Assembly (NCBI GenBank): GCA_016191715.1
Contig: JACPVN010000481.1
Span: 1 to 14,680, forward strand
DNA: 14,680 nt
Direction: 5' to 3'
DNA from: Ignavibacteriota bacterium
GTDB lineage: Bacteria; Bacteroidota; Ignavibacteria; UBA10030; SZUA-254
Below, piece after piece: positions 1 through 8,810 of this stretch. Both the position numbers and the translations under genes were made by a program. The notes below the pieces were generated by a model, which saw only the letters and a list, made by a program, of their open reading frames with translations, ran no database searches and was not told where the DNA came from. How positions within the stretch are numbered: position 1 is the first letter of the stretch; the number at the start of each line of letters is the position of its first letter.

Positions 1-702
1 AGTATGTCCGCTCGGGAACACATCGCGTTGAGCGTGTGTCAATGCATCGGAAACTCCGGGTGGAATTGATTCACCCGCATTGATGACATCGCGGGTGATT
101 TGCGTGAGCCACAATCCGGAAAGTTCAGAGTCAAGCAGATAAAAATCATGAAGCGTAAACCGAGGTCCAACTCCGGGAAATAACAGGTATCCGATGTACG
201 AAAGATAAAATCCGTATGACAGGGTAAACGTGGAAAATGTAAATTTCTCCACATCTTTTCTCACGTAGAGTTCGATGCCGAGCGTCAGCATGATGAAGTA
301 GAAACTTGTGTAGGCAACCTGTAAGATTTCCGTCAACACCGGATTAATGAATTGCGCGAGAAACACCGTCGGGTCAAGCCCGAACATCCATCGGTCAATT
401 TCAATCAACGCAAAATCTATATCCGGTCGTCCAATGGCTTGAATGATGACATAAATTTCTTTGAACGTGAAAAAGATAACCGGCACCGGATACCAATCAT
501 GCAACCAGCCGATTGATGGATGATGTGCCCGGTACAATGAAAATGCAACGATACCGATGCTTGCCGCAACATTCGCCCCAATCAACAATGAGGCGGTCTC
601 GAATGGAACAAAAAGGAGTTCAAGAACAGAAAGAATGATTGCAAAGAGAATGACCAGCGCATCTACGGGACGCAGCGGTTCGAGGTAACGCGAAAGATTC
701 AT
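1..702 (-). CDS. PAP2-superfamily membrane phosphatase / phosphotransferase (partial, C-terminus outside window)
   Basis: Reading the minus strand from the ATG at 702-700 gives an open frame of 234 codons that leaves the window without a stop. The product is strongly hydrophobic with several predicted membrane segments (about residues 15-55, 72-90, 115-145 and 155-178). It shows GPRF at 179-182 and ends in FPSGHT (229-234). The PSGH signature is the second catalytic motif of the PAP2 (type 2 phosphatidic acid phosphatase) superfamily. The spacing and the GPR motif resemble the Aur1/Ipt1-like branch (PAP2_3), whose members dephosphorylate or transfer lipid head groups at the membrane. The third motif (SR...H...D) should lie just beyond the edge. 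The gene starts 15 bp after the mgtE stop, so it is probably the last gene of the rsmA-mgtE transcript. There is no clear Shine-Dalgarno. Family is fairly sure; substrate is unknown. Confidence 0.75.
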   Translation of the reverse strand, partial: MNLSRYLEPLRPVDALVILFAIILSVLELLFVPFETASLLIGANVAASIGIVAFSLYRAHHPSIGWLHDWYPVPVIFFTFKEIYVIIQAIGRPDIDFALIEIDRWMFGLDPTVFLAQFINPVLTEILQVAYTSFYFIMLTLGIELYVRKDVEKFTFSTFTLSYGFYLSYIGYLLFPGVGPRFTLHDFYLLDSELSGLWLTQITRDVINAGESIPPGVSDALTHAQRDVFPSGHT

Positions 703-717
703 TCAGCCCGTGAAATA

Positions 718-2151
718 TTATACAATCCAGTGCAACATCGAAGTTGCCATGCCGAGGAAAATTGAAATACCGACGACATCCTGAAAAGCGGTTTCAAAAG
801 GACCCGCTGTGATTGCCGGGTCGAAGCCCATCCGTTTGGAAACCATCGGAGTTACTGTTCCGACGAAACCGGAAATGTTTATCGAAATCAACATAGAGAA
901 CCCAACAACAAATCCGAAGACGGCATTTCCCTGCCACAACCCTGCAACGGTTCCCAATGCCGCGCCGCAGACACTTCCAAGTATGAGTGTCGTTTGAAAT
1001 TGCCGGACAACCGGATGCCACCAATGGTCGAGTGAAATATGTCCGGTTGCAATTCCGCGCACAACGAGCGCGGCGGATTGAAGTCCGGTGTTTCCTGAGA
1101 GCGCGGAAATAATCGGCATGAACGAAGCGAGAAGAATCACACGGCTGAGAGTTTGGTCAAAGTAGTGAACGACCATGCCGGCAAAAAATTCAAGCAAGAG
1201 TGTAATGAGAACCCATGGCAAACGAAGCATGGCAATCTGCGCTGGTGAACGATGTTCAAGTTCTTCGGCATCGGAACCGACCATGCGCGCAACGTCTTCA
1301 CTGTGTTCCTGTTCGATAACGTCCACGATGTCATCAATCGTGATGACGCCGACTAATTTTCCCATGTTATCAACAACAGGAAGCGTGACCAAATCATACT
1401 TCCGGAATGTTGCGGCGACTTCTTCCTGGTCAACATCTGTCTTCACACTTTTCACGTCTGAGTCCATCACTTTATAGACACGCTTGTGCGGTGAACTCAG
1501 CACGAGCGATTGCAACGGCATCACGCCGACGAGAACTCCTTCATCATCAACAACATACACGTGATAAATTGTTTGATTTTCTTTCGCCTGCACTCGAACA
1601 CCGCGAATCGCTTTATGGACGGTTTCCCGACGGTGAACGGAAACGAATTCCGTTCCCATGATTCCGCCGGCTGTATCTTCGGCGTAACGAAGCAGTTCTT
1701 TGACGTCGGCAGAATCTTCTGCCGTCATTGCTTCGAGAACTTTTTCTGCAACCTGCGGTGAAAGTTCTGAAACTACGTCGGTTGCATCATCGGAGGCAAG
1801 TTCGCCGACGAAACTTGTGATTTTTTCTGAAGAAAGAACTTCGAGAAGTTGTTCGCGGATGGCAGGGTCAAGTTCAAGTAGAACTTCGCTGGCAGTTTCC
1901 GTGTCAAGCAGGTTGAAAACAAAATCCCGGTCTTCCGCTTCAAGCCGGTTGAGGAGGTCGCCGATATCCGCAGCGTGAAGGTCGAAGAGAATATTGAGCA
2001 ACATCGCTCCGGCCCGTTCATGAATCAGTTCACGAATATCCTGAAGAAGTTCTTCGTCCACTTCGATGGTCTTTACTCCGCGCCGGCGCGGGATGATGAT
2101 GGCATCTTCCGTCACAACGGTCTGTTCAATATCTCGTGCTTGTTGACTCAT
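718..2151 (-). CDS. mgtE: Magnesium transporter MgtE
   Basis: This 477-residue protein has the full MgtE layout. An N-terminal superhelical domain rich in L/D/E repeats (about 35-150) leads into a CBS pair (about 155-285, starting at DTAGGIMGTEFVSV). A five-helix membrane domain (about 310-477) follows. The pore region shows SGNTGLQ at 352-358 and a C-terminal DPA...P...D..G pattern with D444 and D458, matching the conserved Asp of the family's ion path. In the known family the cytosolic N and CBS domains bind Mg2+ and close the pore when internal Mg2+ is high. Length is normal for the family. The start ATG overlaps the rsmA stop by four bases (ATGA, 2148-2151), which implies translational coupling; a weak AGGA sits too close to the ATG to act alone. 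Confidence 0.96.
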   Translation of the reverse strand: MSQQARDIEQTVVTEDAIIIPRRRGVKTIEVDEELLQDIRELIHERAGAMLLNILFDLHAADIGDLLNRLEAEDRDFVFNLLDTETASEVLLELDPAIREQLLEVLSSEKITSFVGELASDDATDVVSELSPQVAEKVLEAMTAEDSADVKELLRYAEDTAGGIMGTEFVSVHRRETVHKAIRGVRVQAKENQTIYHVYVVDDEGVLVGVMPLQSLVLSSPHKRVYKVMDSDVKSVKTDVDQEEVAATFRKYDLVTLPVVDNMGKLVGVITIDDIVDVIEQEHSEDVARMVGSDAEELEHRSPAQIAMLRLPWVLITLLLEFFAGMVVHYFDQTLSRVILLASFMPIISALSGNTGLQSAALVVRGIATGHISLDHWWHPVVRQFQTTLILGSVCGAALGTVAGLWQGNAVFGFVVGFSMLISINISGFVGTVTPMVSKRMGFDPAITAGPFETAFQDVVGISIFLGMATSMLHWIV

Positions 2152-2963
2152 TCCTGGAGCGCTTGTTCAATCTGGTTTGTCAGTTCTACGAATTGTTCTG
2201 GTGAAAGTTGTTCCGCGCGGATGTTGTGTTCGAGCGGAATGCGGGCTAAGATACGAACAACTTTTGTTTCTTCAAACGGTAAATACTTCAAACTGTTGCG
2301 TAATGTTTTTCGTCTCTTGCCAAAGGCAGTCTTCACAACAGTTCGGAACAGAGATTCGTTCACACGATACGGTAGTGTATCAAACAACGAAAATTGAATG
2401 ACGGTGGAGGTGACTTTCGGCTTGGGATAAAAGCAATTGGGTGAGACCGTGAACAGTGATTTCGCTTTCCCGTAGAATTGACAAACGACGGAAAGAATTC
2501 CATACGCTTTCGTCCCCGGTTTTGCAACGAACCGTTGTGCAACTTCCTTCTGAATCATCATCGTCAGGTCGGAGACTGCCCTCCGTGCTTCAACTGTTTT
2601 GAAAAATATTTCGCTGGTGAGATGATAGGGAATATTCCCGACCACGCGAAGTTTTTGTTTGAATTGTGAACTGAGTTCCTGTAAATCCGCCTGAAGAAAA
2701 TCCTGATGAATGATACTGACTTGCTCTGATTCAAATTGTTGCCTAAGCGATTCGACAACACGACCGTCCACCTCATAAGCGATAAGCCGGCATGGTTCTT
2801 TGACCAGTTGTTTTGTCAATGCGCCTTGCCCCGGTCCGATTTCTACTAAAACATCTTCCGGTTGTGGATTGATTGACGCGGTAATTTTCCTCGCAATGTT
2901 ATCATCAACAAGAAAATTTTGACCGAGCGATTGTTTGGGTTTGACATACAATCTTTTTGACAT
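2148..2963 (-). CDS. rsmA: 16S rRNA (adenine1518-N6/adenine1519-N6)-dimethyltransferase
   Basis: This 271-residue protein is RsmA (KsgA), which dimethylates two adjacent adenines in the helix-45 loop of 16S rRNA during 30S subunit maturation, using S-adenosylmethionine. Visible family motifs are GQNFLVD (14-20), the SAM-binding loop EIGPGQGALT (41-50), acidic E64 after beta-strand 2, D88 after strand 3, and the catalytic NIPY (110-113). The C-terminal helical domain (about 190-271) is present, so the gene looks complete. The ATG at 2963-2961 gives the normal short basic N-terminus before GQNFL; no strong Shine-Dalgarno precedes it. It is first in the minus-strand operon rsmA-mgtE-PAP2. Confidence 0.97.
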   Translation of the reverse strand: MSKRLYVKPKQSLGQNFLVDDNIARKITASINPQPEDVLVEIGPGQGALTKQLVKEPCRLIAYEVDGRVVESLRQQFESEQVSIIHQDFLQADLQELSSQFKQKLRVVGNIPYHLTSEIFFKTVEARRAVSDLTMMIQKEVAQRFVAKPGTKAYGILSVVCQFYGKAKSLFTVSPNCFYPKPKVTSTVIQFSLFDTLPYRVNESLFRTVVKTAFGKRRKTLRNSLKYLPFEETKVVRILARIPLEHNIRAEQLSPEQFVELTNQIEQALQE

Positions 2964-3028
2964 TGTTTCAGGTATGGATGGTGGTGAACGAATCTATTGT
3001 AACGTGAAGTTGAGTCGAAACATAGATA

Positions 3029-3066
3029 AATGGACTGAAAATGAAAGTAATAATTTTCAGTCCATT
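3029..3066. terminator. Perfect 14-bp stem-loop between the giant secreted-protein gene and rsmA
   Basis: The arms at 3029-3042 and 3053-3066 (aatggactgaaaat and its exact complement) are separated by a 10-nt loop. On the plus strand the stem is followed by CTTTTT, the form of an intrinsic terminator, but no plus-strand gene ends here. On the minus strand, where the giant gene ends 94 bp upstream and rsmA starts 65 bp downstream, the stem is followed by TATCTATG, which is not U-rich. It may end or stabilise the giant transcript, or block antisense reading; the role is uncertain. Confidence 0.45.
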
Positions 3067-3097
3067 CTTTTTGAATGGCTCCGGAAATTCAATCATC

Positions 3098-3143
3098 CAT
3101 CTTGATGTTGTCATCATAAAAAAGGAATCAACAAATCAAGATG
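3098..3143 (-). repeat. Bulged stem-loop just downstream of the giant gene stop codon
   Basis: Arms 3098-3106 and 3135-3143 (catcttgat / atcaagatg) pair perfectly over 9 bp. The pairing continues as gttg 3107-3110 with caac 3129-3132, after a two-base bulge at 3133-3134. It begins 17 bases after the minus-strand stop codon. No U-tract follows, so it is more likely a 3'-end RNA structure than a textbook terminator. Confidence 0.4.
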
Positions 3144-3159
3144 CATTTTCATTCGCAAC

Positions 3160-6100
3160 TCATCTTGCCAATAACATTTTTTTCGTCTGGATGGTATGGG
3201 ATACGGTACCCGTTTCCTCATCGGGAACATCAAGTGCAATGCGGTAGAAATACACGCCTGAAGTCAGACCGGTGGCGTCAAAACTCATTTCCCACCGTCC
3301 GTCCGAATACTCTTCCTGCTCGACGAGCGTAGCAATTTCCTGACCCAGCATGTTGTACACCGTCAATGTTACCAACGCAGGTTCATTCAAATCGAACTGC
3401 AACGTAGTGACAGGATTGAACGGGTTCGGATAATTTTGTGCAAGGAAAAATGTTTTTGGTTCTACAGTTTCCATGTATGGTAATTTTGTCCGTGGTTTCG
3501 GAGATGGATTGGCGATGAATATGTAACTGCTTTCAATGTTTTTTACACCTCTCCAACTTAATTTCTTCCCTATGATAAAATTATTCGTGTCGAGCGGACC
3601 GGAGAATTCTGCATTCATCTCTTCTACTGCCATGTTCAATTCCTCAAAACTGTTTCTCGGATGAAACTCCCAGTTCGTCATCATCTCTCCGGCAGATTCC
3701 AGAATTTCATCTACCGTCATGTTGAACCACGATTCTCTGCTGCCAACGTAAATCAGGTCACCGAATCCTACGGGCGTTTTTCCGAAATAACTCGCACGCG
3801 AGTTTATACTCAGCGTCAGCAGATTCGCCAGCAACGTATTGTTATGTTTGTCTGCACCAAGACTCTTATTCATCTTGAGAATACGTTTCTCCGAACCGGT
3901 GAAGAAATCCAATCCACGCGGAGTACCGGAATGGTAAAGTAATTCCGTCTTCCTTTTCTTCGCCAAGGTCGTATTAATATCAAATCTCTTCGTAGGTTGA
4001 ACATATCCCTTCATATTCATTGATGGAAGAAATTGATTCGCTTTACCAACAAGAACTCCGAGTGCTGTGGTTTCGGCTTTTGCTTGTGTTACCATTTCAT
4101 CATACATATTCTGGATGTTCGGAAATCCTTTGCCACGTTGAATTGGTTTCAAGAAAGCCCACGCTTCAAGCGAATCCTTTGTGAAGGTACGGTATTGCCA
4201 TGTACATCCGTCACAAGTCAGAAATAGCCCAAAGTCCTTATTTGTAACATCTTGCCCGCTTGTCGTTGTGATAGTATATGTTCCGGTAACTGGCATAGAG
4301 GTGGTAAACCCGCTCGGTACCATGACAGATAATATTCGGTTCCCTGCACCAACATTGTTGAAACTGAATTCTCCGTCTGTCGAGGTTATCGTTTCGCCAC
4401 CTCCTGTTCCTGATAAAGAAACGGTCACCCCGGCGAAAGGAAAATCGTAACGTTCGCGAGTGCCATTCCCCTTTTCATCACGGTACACGGAACCGCTAAT
4501 ATCATACATTTCCCAGTTGCCGAAGTTCTTGTTTGGGTGGTTCCTCCCGCTCAAGGCAGTGAAGGAATACGATGAAACTCCGGTTTGTATAAATCCTGTC
4601 GGGGGAATTTCGGTAATGACATGGTTTCCGGGACCAACAAAAAATTCATAGAAGCCGTTGACATCGGATGTGTCGGTTCCTCCGCTGTTTCCGTTCACCG
4701 AAACGATGACACCGGCCATTCCCGTTTCGCTCGAATCCTTCGCGCCGTTGCCGTTCATGTCATGATATGCAATACCGTTTGCTTTTACATCCCGGAAGTG
4801 AAGATTAACCTTCGAATGATATTCACCTGAATTATTAATTACAATCGTGTCCGGCAAAGTTCCGTTGGTGATTCTCCAGCCGACAGGGATATTAGTTTGT
4901 ATGATAACATACTCGCCCGGGCTCAAGTTTCCATGTACTACCTCTATCGTAGTACCGTTCCCGAGAGTATCCTTGAACGTTAACACCCCGTTTTTATATA
5001 CTTCGAAATAAATGCCTATCGGCAGGGGCTCTATTGGGGGAAGCGGCGGTAAATCGTCCTGTATTCCATTTCCGTTCAAATCACCAAGCGCTCCAATGAG
5101 GATTATTCCATAGCCCCATTCATAAAAATTAACACCGGATATATTTGCACTGTTACTTCCGCCTAATCCGGAAATTGTCACTGTCCGGCATGTTGTCCCT
5201 ATCGTTTCGTAGTCGGAATTTTCTTCAACGGTTATGTAATACGTTCCGGGAGGAAGCGGAATGAAATACATGCCGTTTGCATCACTCACTACGGAACCGC
5301 GGAAGATGATTGGTCCTGTGCATGAATCTTTATGCGCCTCCACCACGAATCCGGAGTATCCGCTTTCACCATCATCCACACCGTTCCGGTTGTCGTCTTT
5401 CACAATCTTGCCACTGACAGAACCATAAAAGTTACCAAAATCATTTCCGCTAAAGATGCCGCCTGTCCCCGTCAATTCAAAATCATACTTCCCGGTTGCC
5501 GGCAGGGTAAGCGATACAGAATCATTGTCAACGCTGACTGTGTATGTTCCGGGGATGTAAAGATTATTGAACGAGTACATACCATTCGTATCAGTAGTGT
5601 CCTGCATAATGTTGGAGCCAAAGTAAGCAAGATTAATTTTCACGCCTGCTTCAAGAGTATCCAGATCATTGAATATTCCATCTCCGTCACTATCATGAAA
5701 CTTCTTGCCTGTTATTGTTGAAATGAGTGGGTCAACGACAGTGGGACTTAGACGGAAATCATCAATTGCCCAACCATCGTAATTTTCCGCCCAATCAGCA
5801 AGAGCAACGTAACGGAAGCGGACATACGATTTTCCGAGAGGAGAATCATCTTGTGGCAATACTGACAAATTATATTGTACATAAACATATCCGTATGGTC
5901 CGGTTGGTACACCAACATTACAATCACCATTACTTGTCCAACGGGAACCCGTACAGAAACCTGGCCAATAAAAACAATCACCTCCCCAATCGCCAAAACA
6001 ACTATTCTCCATGGAAGCATTGTTATAAACGAATTCATTGTACCAGTTAATTCCATTGGGGTCGTTTAATACGCCCAATATCAACCAGGTTTTTCCAGTA

Positions 6101-8577
6101 TCTATCGAATACTGCATAACGCTATAATCATAATCGGGTTCTGTTTTGATACTCTGAAAAAAAGAAATATATCCTTGCGTGATTGACGAAAAATTAAAAT
6201 ACGGTGAATAAAGATAATTCCCTTGACCAGTATGATATTGTGTGCCGGGAGGACCGGGAACAGTTACCCATGCACTGCCGGAACCACCGCGCGGACCACC
6301 TAACTTTGTAAATGTACTATCAAGTACAAAATCACCTGTACCAACCCAGCCATCAGCATCTCCTGCATCATTGAAATCGGTGGAATACGGAATAGCAATT
6401 TGTCCAACAACAGAACTTACAACTCTTACAGTATCGTTGTTTGCATTGATATCGCCTGCGGCTGTTACACTAAGTTCGAACGTATGCACACCAATATCGG
6501 CAGGAGTAAAGGTTCCGGTGAACGTTACCGAATATGCTTCAAATGCAGGGAGGTTAATTCCCGCCACTGTTTCGGTAAATACTTCTACAGAAGAAGGATT
6601 GAGTACTCGCATTATAGCCGTTACTCCTGTTACGGGGAATTGATTTGTATTTTGAATAGTTCTGTCAAACGACCACAAGTTGAAGGGTATTCCCTGCAGG
6701 ATATCAGGAGTATAACGGAAATCAATCGAGATTGCGGCTACATCTGTTGCACTTGGCGCATCATTAAATTCATACGCGCCTGCATCCGGTGTTATTGCGT
6801 CGCGTGCTATGCCATGGAGATCGTTTGGAACTTGGGGATAGGGTTTTCCAATATTCGAAGCAGGTGTGTACGCGGAATTATCTATATGTAAATCTGTCGC
6901 ACTGATGAAGCGCGGGTCACCGCTTACACTGTTGCAATCCACGCCGCGTCCCGCACAAATTTCATACGTCGTCGTATATCCTGCATCAGCAAAGATGACA
7001 CCGCCTGGCGTGGGATTGTAATAGACGTTATTATTGCTTGGAGAGCGGTAATCGGCTCCTGCTAAATCAGACGAGCGGATAACCGTGTTGAGATTTGCCG
7101 TATCTGTTGTTCCCCGTGTAACCGATGCAATGTTATTGTAACAACGAAGCCGCGAAGTTGCAAGGGTTGTTCCATACGTATAGATGGCAACAACGCCTCC
7201 TTGCATATCGGCGCCTGCCATGTGAATGGAGTTGTGCGCCGCAGTATCGTGACGTGTCCCTTCTGTGGAAAATCCAACCATCGCTATGTATGTGTTCGAT
7301 TGCGATTCAATATTTACAATGGTGTTTTGCATGATTCGGTTCTTCGTCAGGTATCCTGACCACGATTCTACAAATTCATCTGTTGGATTGAATACATCGC
7401 CAAGTCCGGCAGGTCCGAGAATACGAATGCCGTACGTTCTGTTTCTGGAACTTGTTCCCGTTCTCAGGTTTACGATGTTGACTATCTTATTATTTTCGAT
7501 GTTGAGCCGAAACGCGCCAACGAGGTGCATCCCTGATGTACGAACATCCGAAGTAGTTTCCGGTGTTGTTACATTTTCTATGATGTTATTTTTGATATTG
7601 CCATCGGCAACTCCGAAATAATAAATTCCAAAGTCCTGCACATCATGAATCCAATTGTTCGTCACACTGATATTTTTCATCAACGGTGATTCATACAGTC
7701 CGGTATTCGATATGAACGAATACACACCGAACGCTGTCGAGGCTTCAGTAATTTCACAATTGTTGATGGTGAAATACGTAAGCGGAACTGCTGTTATGGA
7801 ATTCTGCCACAGAGAAATTGCAGGCTGACCACCGGCAGAATGAAGTTGTCCCTTCACGACACAGTTTTGAATATTCACTTGAGAAGAGCCATCATAAAAA
7901 CGCATGGTTCCGTTGTAGGATGACGACGGCTGAGGTTGAGAGGATTCAAATGCAATTGACAAGTCACGTGAGCCGGGAGCGCCGCCTTCTTTTGTTCCCT
8001 CGATGGTGAGATACTGTACGCCGGTAAACACCCAACCGCCTCCGTATGAATTGTTGTTTGTAACGGTTATACTAACGCCTGAAGTTGCTGATGCGGGTTG
8101 GAAGGTGATGGTGTTGGTGGAACTTGAACCATTGATAGCACCCAACGAAAGTCCGCTTGGTTCGATGTAGTTTGCATCGGTGAATAAAAACCTGGTCGGA
8201 CCGGTAATCGTTGCATAGTTTAATACGGAAATAACTTCATGCAACGTATGAAATGGTTGCCCCGCGCCGACGGTATAATCGCCGGACAATGACATCGGAA
8301 TTGCTGGTTTGTCGGAGAGTGTGAGTGGAATCTGTTCGGGAAGAAATTTTCGGATGCGCGCCCGCTCCTGTTCAAGTTCAGCCGCAGGCGAACCTGTTTC
8401 CCGGAATGCCTGCACTTCATCCGGTGGAATAGTTGTTGTGGTTTTTGCGTCAGGTCCTTCGTTCTCTAATCGCTTTGGGTGAACCTGATTCTTCCGTGAA
8501 TCATTCGACGCGAGCGCCAAAGTATGGATGGATAAAACAGCGAACACCAACCATAAAAGTAATGTACGGTAATTCAT
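3160..8577 (-). CDS. Giant multidomain secreted protein with T9SS type A C-terminal sorting domain
   Basis: This 1805-residue protein has an N-terminal signal peptide (about 1-23, ending ALA). Residues about 97-604 look like a right-handed parallel beta-helix: many N/G/I-rich turns, then DPRF...DLHI and a closing GAYEF. A CARDB-like beta-sandwich (about 615-720) and a jelly-roll-like domain (about 729-945, ending WAIDDFRL) follow. Five SdrD-B/Cna-B-like repeats start near 953, 1051, 1158, 1262 and 1357; most carry an acidic loop such as DSDGDG (962-967) or DMNGNG that resembles a calcium site. An unassigned region (about 1455-1700) opens with CDGC. The C-terminus (about 1713-1805, YPNPFNP at 1716-1722) is a T9SS type A sorting domain, so the protein is probably exported across the outer membrane and held at the surface or released. 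The start is fixed by a good SD. The ligand is unknown; beta-helices of this kind often bind or cut polysaccharides, but no catalytic residues could be assigned. Confidence 0.9.
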   Translation of the reverse strand: MNYRTLLLWLVFAVLSIHTLALASNDSRKNQVHPKRLENEGPDAKTTTTIPPDEVQAFRETGSPAAELEQERARIRKFLPEQIPLTLSDKPAIPMSLSGDYTVGAGQPFHTLHEVISVLNYATITGPTRFLFTDANYIEPSGLSLGAINGSSSTNTITFQPASATSGVSITVTNNNSYGGGWVFTGVQYLTIEGTKEGGAPGSRDLSIAFESSQPQPSSSYNGTMRFYDGSSQVNIQNCVVKGQLHSAGGQPAISLWQNSITAVPLTYFTINNCEITEASTAFGVYSFISNTGLYESPLMKNISVTNNWIHDVQDFGIYYFGVADGNIKNNIIENVTTPETTSDVRTSGMHLVGAFRLNIENNKIVNIVNLRTGTSSRNRTYGIRILGPAGLGDVFNPTDEFVESWSGYLTKNRIMQNTIVNIESQSNTYIAMVGFSTEGTRHDTAAHNSIHMAGADMQGGVVAIYTYGTTLATSRLRCYNNIASVTRGTTDTANLNTVIRSSDLAGADYRSPSNNNVYYNPTPGGVIFADAGYTTTYEICAGRGVDCNSVSGDPRFISATDLHIDNSAYTPASNIGKPYPQVPNDLHGIARDAITPDAGAYEFNDAPSATDVAAISIDFRYTPDILQGIPFNLWSFDRTIQNTNQFPVTGVTAIMRVLNPSSVEVFTETVAGINLPAFEAYSVTFTGTFTPADIGVHTFELSVTAAGDINANNDTVRVVSSVVGQIAIPYSTDFNDAGDADGWVGTGDFVLDSTFTKLGGPRGGSGSAWVTVPGPPGTQYHTGQGNYLYSPYFNFSSITQGYISFFQSIKTEPDYDYSVMQYSIDTGKTWLILGVLNDPNGINWYNEFVYNNASMENSCFGDWGGDCFYWPGFCTGSRWTSNGDCNVGVPTGPYGYVYVQYNLSVLPQDDSPLGKSYVRFRYVALADWAENYDGWAIDDFRLSPTVVDPLISTITGKKFHDSDGDGIFNDLDTLEAGVKINLAYFGSNIMQDTTDTNGMYSFNNLYIPGTYTVSVDNDSVSLTLPATGKYDFELTGTGGIFSGNDFGNFYGSVSGKIVKDDNRNGVDDGESGYSGFVVEAHKDSCTGPIIFRGSVVSDANGMYFIPLPPGTYYITVEENSDYETIGTTCRTVTISGLGGSNSANISGVNFYEWGYGIILIGALGDLNGNGIQDDLPPLPPIEPLPIGIYFEVYKNGVLTFKDTLGNGTTIEVVHGNLSPGEYVIIQTNIPVGWRITNGTLPDTIVINNSGEYHSKVNLHFRDVKANGIAYHDMNGNGAKDSSETGMAGVIVSVNGNSGGTDTSDVNGFYEFFVGPGNHVITEIPPTGFIQTGVSSYSFTALSGRNHPNKNFGNWEMYDISGSVYRDEKGNGTRERYDFPFAGVTVSLSGTGGGETITSTDGEFSFNNVGAGNRILSVMVPSGFTTSMPVTGTYTITTTSGQDVTNKDFGLFLTCDGCTWQYRTFTKDSLEAWAFLKPIQRGKGFPNIQNMYDEMVTQAKAETTALGVLVGKANQFLPSMNMKGYVQPTKRFDINTTLAKKRKTELLYHSGTPRGLDFFTGSEKRILKMNKSLGADKHNNTLLANLLTLSINSRASYFGKTPVGFGDLIYVGSRESWFNMTVDEILESAGEMMTNWEFHPRNSFEELNMAVEEMNAEFSGPLDTNNFIIGKKLSWRGVKNIESSYIFIANPSPKPRTKLPYMETVEPKTFFLAQNYPNPFNPVTTLQFDLNEPALVTLTVYNMLGQEIATLVEQEEYSDGRWEMSFDATGLTSGVYFYRIALDVPDEETGTVSHTIQTKKMLLAR

Positions 8578-8582
8578 AATTT

Positions 8583-8588
8583 CTCCTC
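8583..8588 (-). promoter_or_regulatory. Shine-Dalgarno of the giant secreted-protein gene
   Basis: On the minus strand GAGGAG lies five bases before the ATG at 8577-8575. It is one of the few strong ribosome binding sites in the window and supports this start, which also gives a clean signal peptide. Confidence 0.75.
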
Positions 8589-8654
8589 ATCAATGTACAG
8601 TAAAATGAATTCGTTGACCGCGCTTGGAAAAATGATGTGTTCATTTATTCCACC

Positions 8655-8685
8655 TGAAAGTAAGTTATTTAAAAATAAAAACAAA
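8655..8685 (-). promoter_or_regulatory. Candidate Bacteroidota-type promoter for the giant gene
   Basis: On the minus strand TTTG (8685-8682) is followed after 19 bases by TACTTTCA (8662-8655). This resembles the Bacteroidota sigma-factor pattern TTTG-N19-21-TAnnTTTG, with the last two bases of the -7 element mismatched. It would give a leader of about 70 nt. The surrounding A/T-rich tract makes chance matches likely, so this is a candidate only. Confidence 0.3.
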
Positions 8686-8718
8686 TAATTTACAGGAGTT
8701 GACTGTTTATTGTAATAG

Positions 8719-8810
8719 ACCACAGATGACGCGGAAACAACATTGATTTTCACAGATTTTTACCGAGGTACACCTGTGTTTATCCATGCCTGTTCCGTGG
8801 TATCCGTGGT
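8719..8810. repeat. 92-bp intergenic element with imperfect terminal inverted repeats
   Basis: The left end (8719-8736, accacagatgacgcggaa) and the right end (8793-8810, ttccgtggtatccgtggt) are imperfect inverted repeats, 14 of 18 positions complementary. The inside repeats cacagat 30 bases apart (8721 and 8751) and contains cctgtg. Short elements with ends of the type ACCACAGATGACxCGG...CCGTGGT occur between genes in many environmental bacterial genomes, from general memory. Nothing in it looks coding. Confidence 0.5.

Noticed and set aside
39..254. 71-residue minus-strand frame at the left edge
   Set aside because: It lies in another frame of the PAP2 gene (1-702), whose long hydrophobic product with GPRF and PSGHT is much more convincing.
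5727..6056. Opposed frames of about 100 residues on both strands within the giant gene
   Set aside because: They are shadows inside the jelly-roll region of the giant protein and show no domain or start signal.
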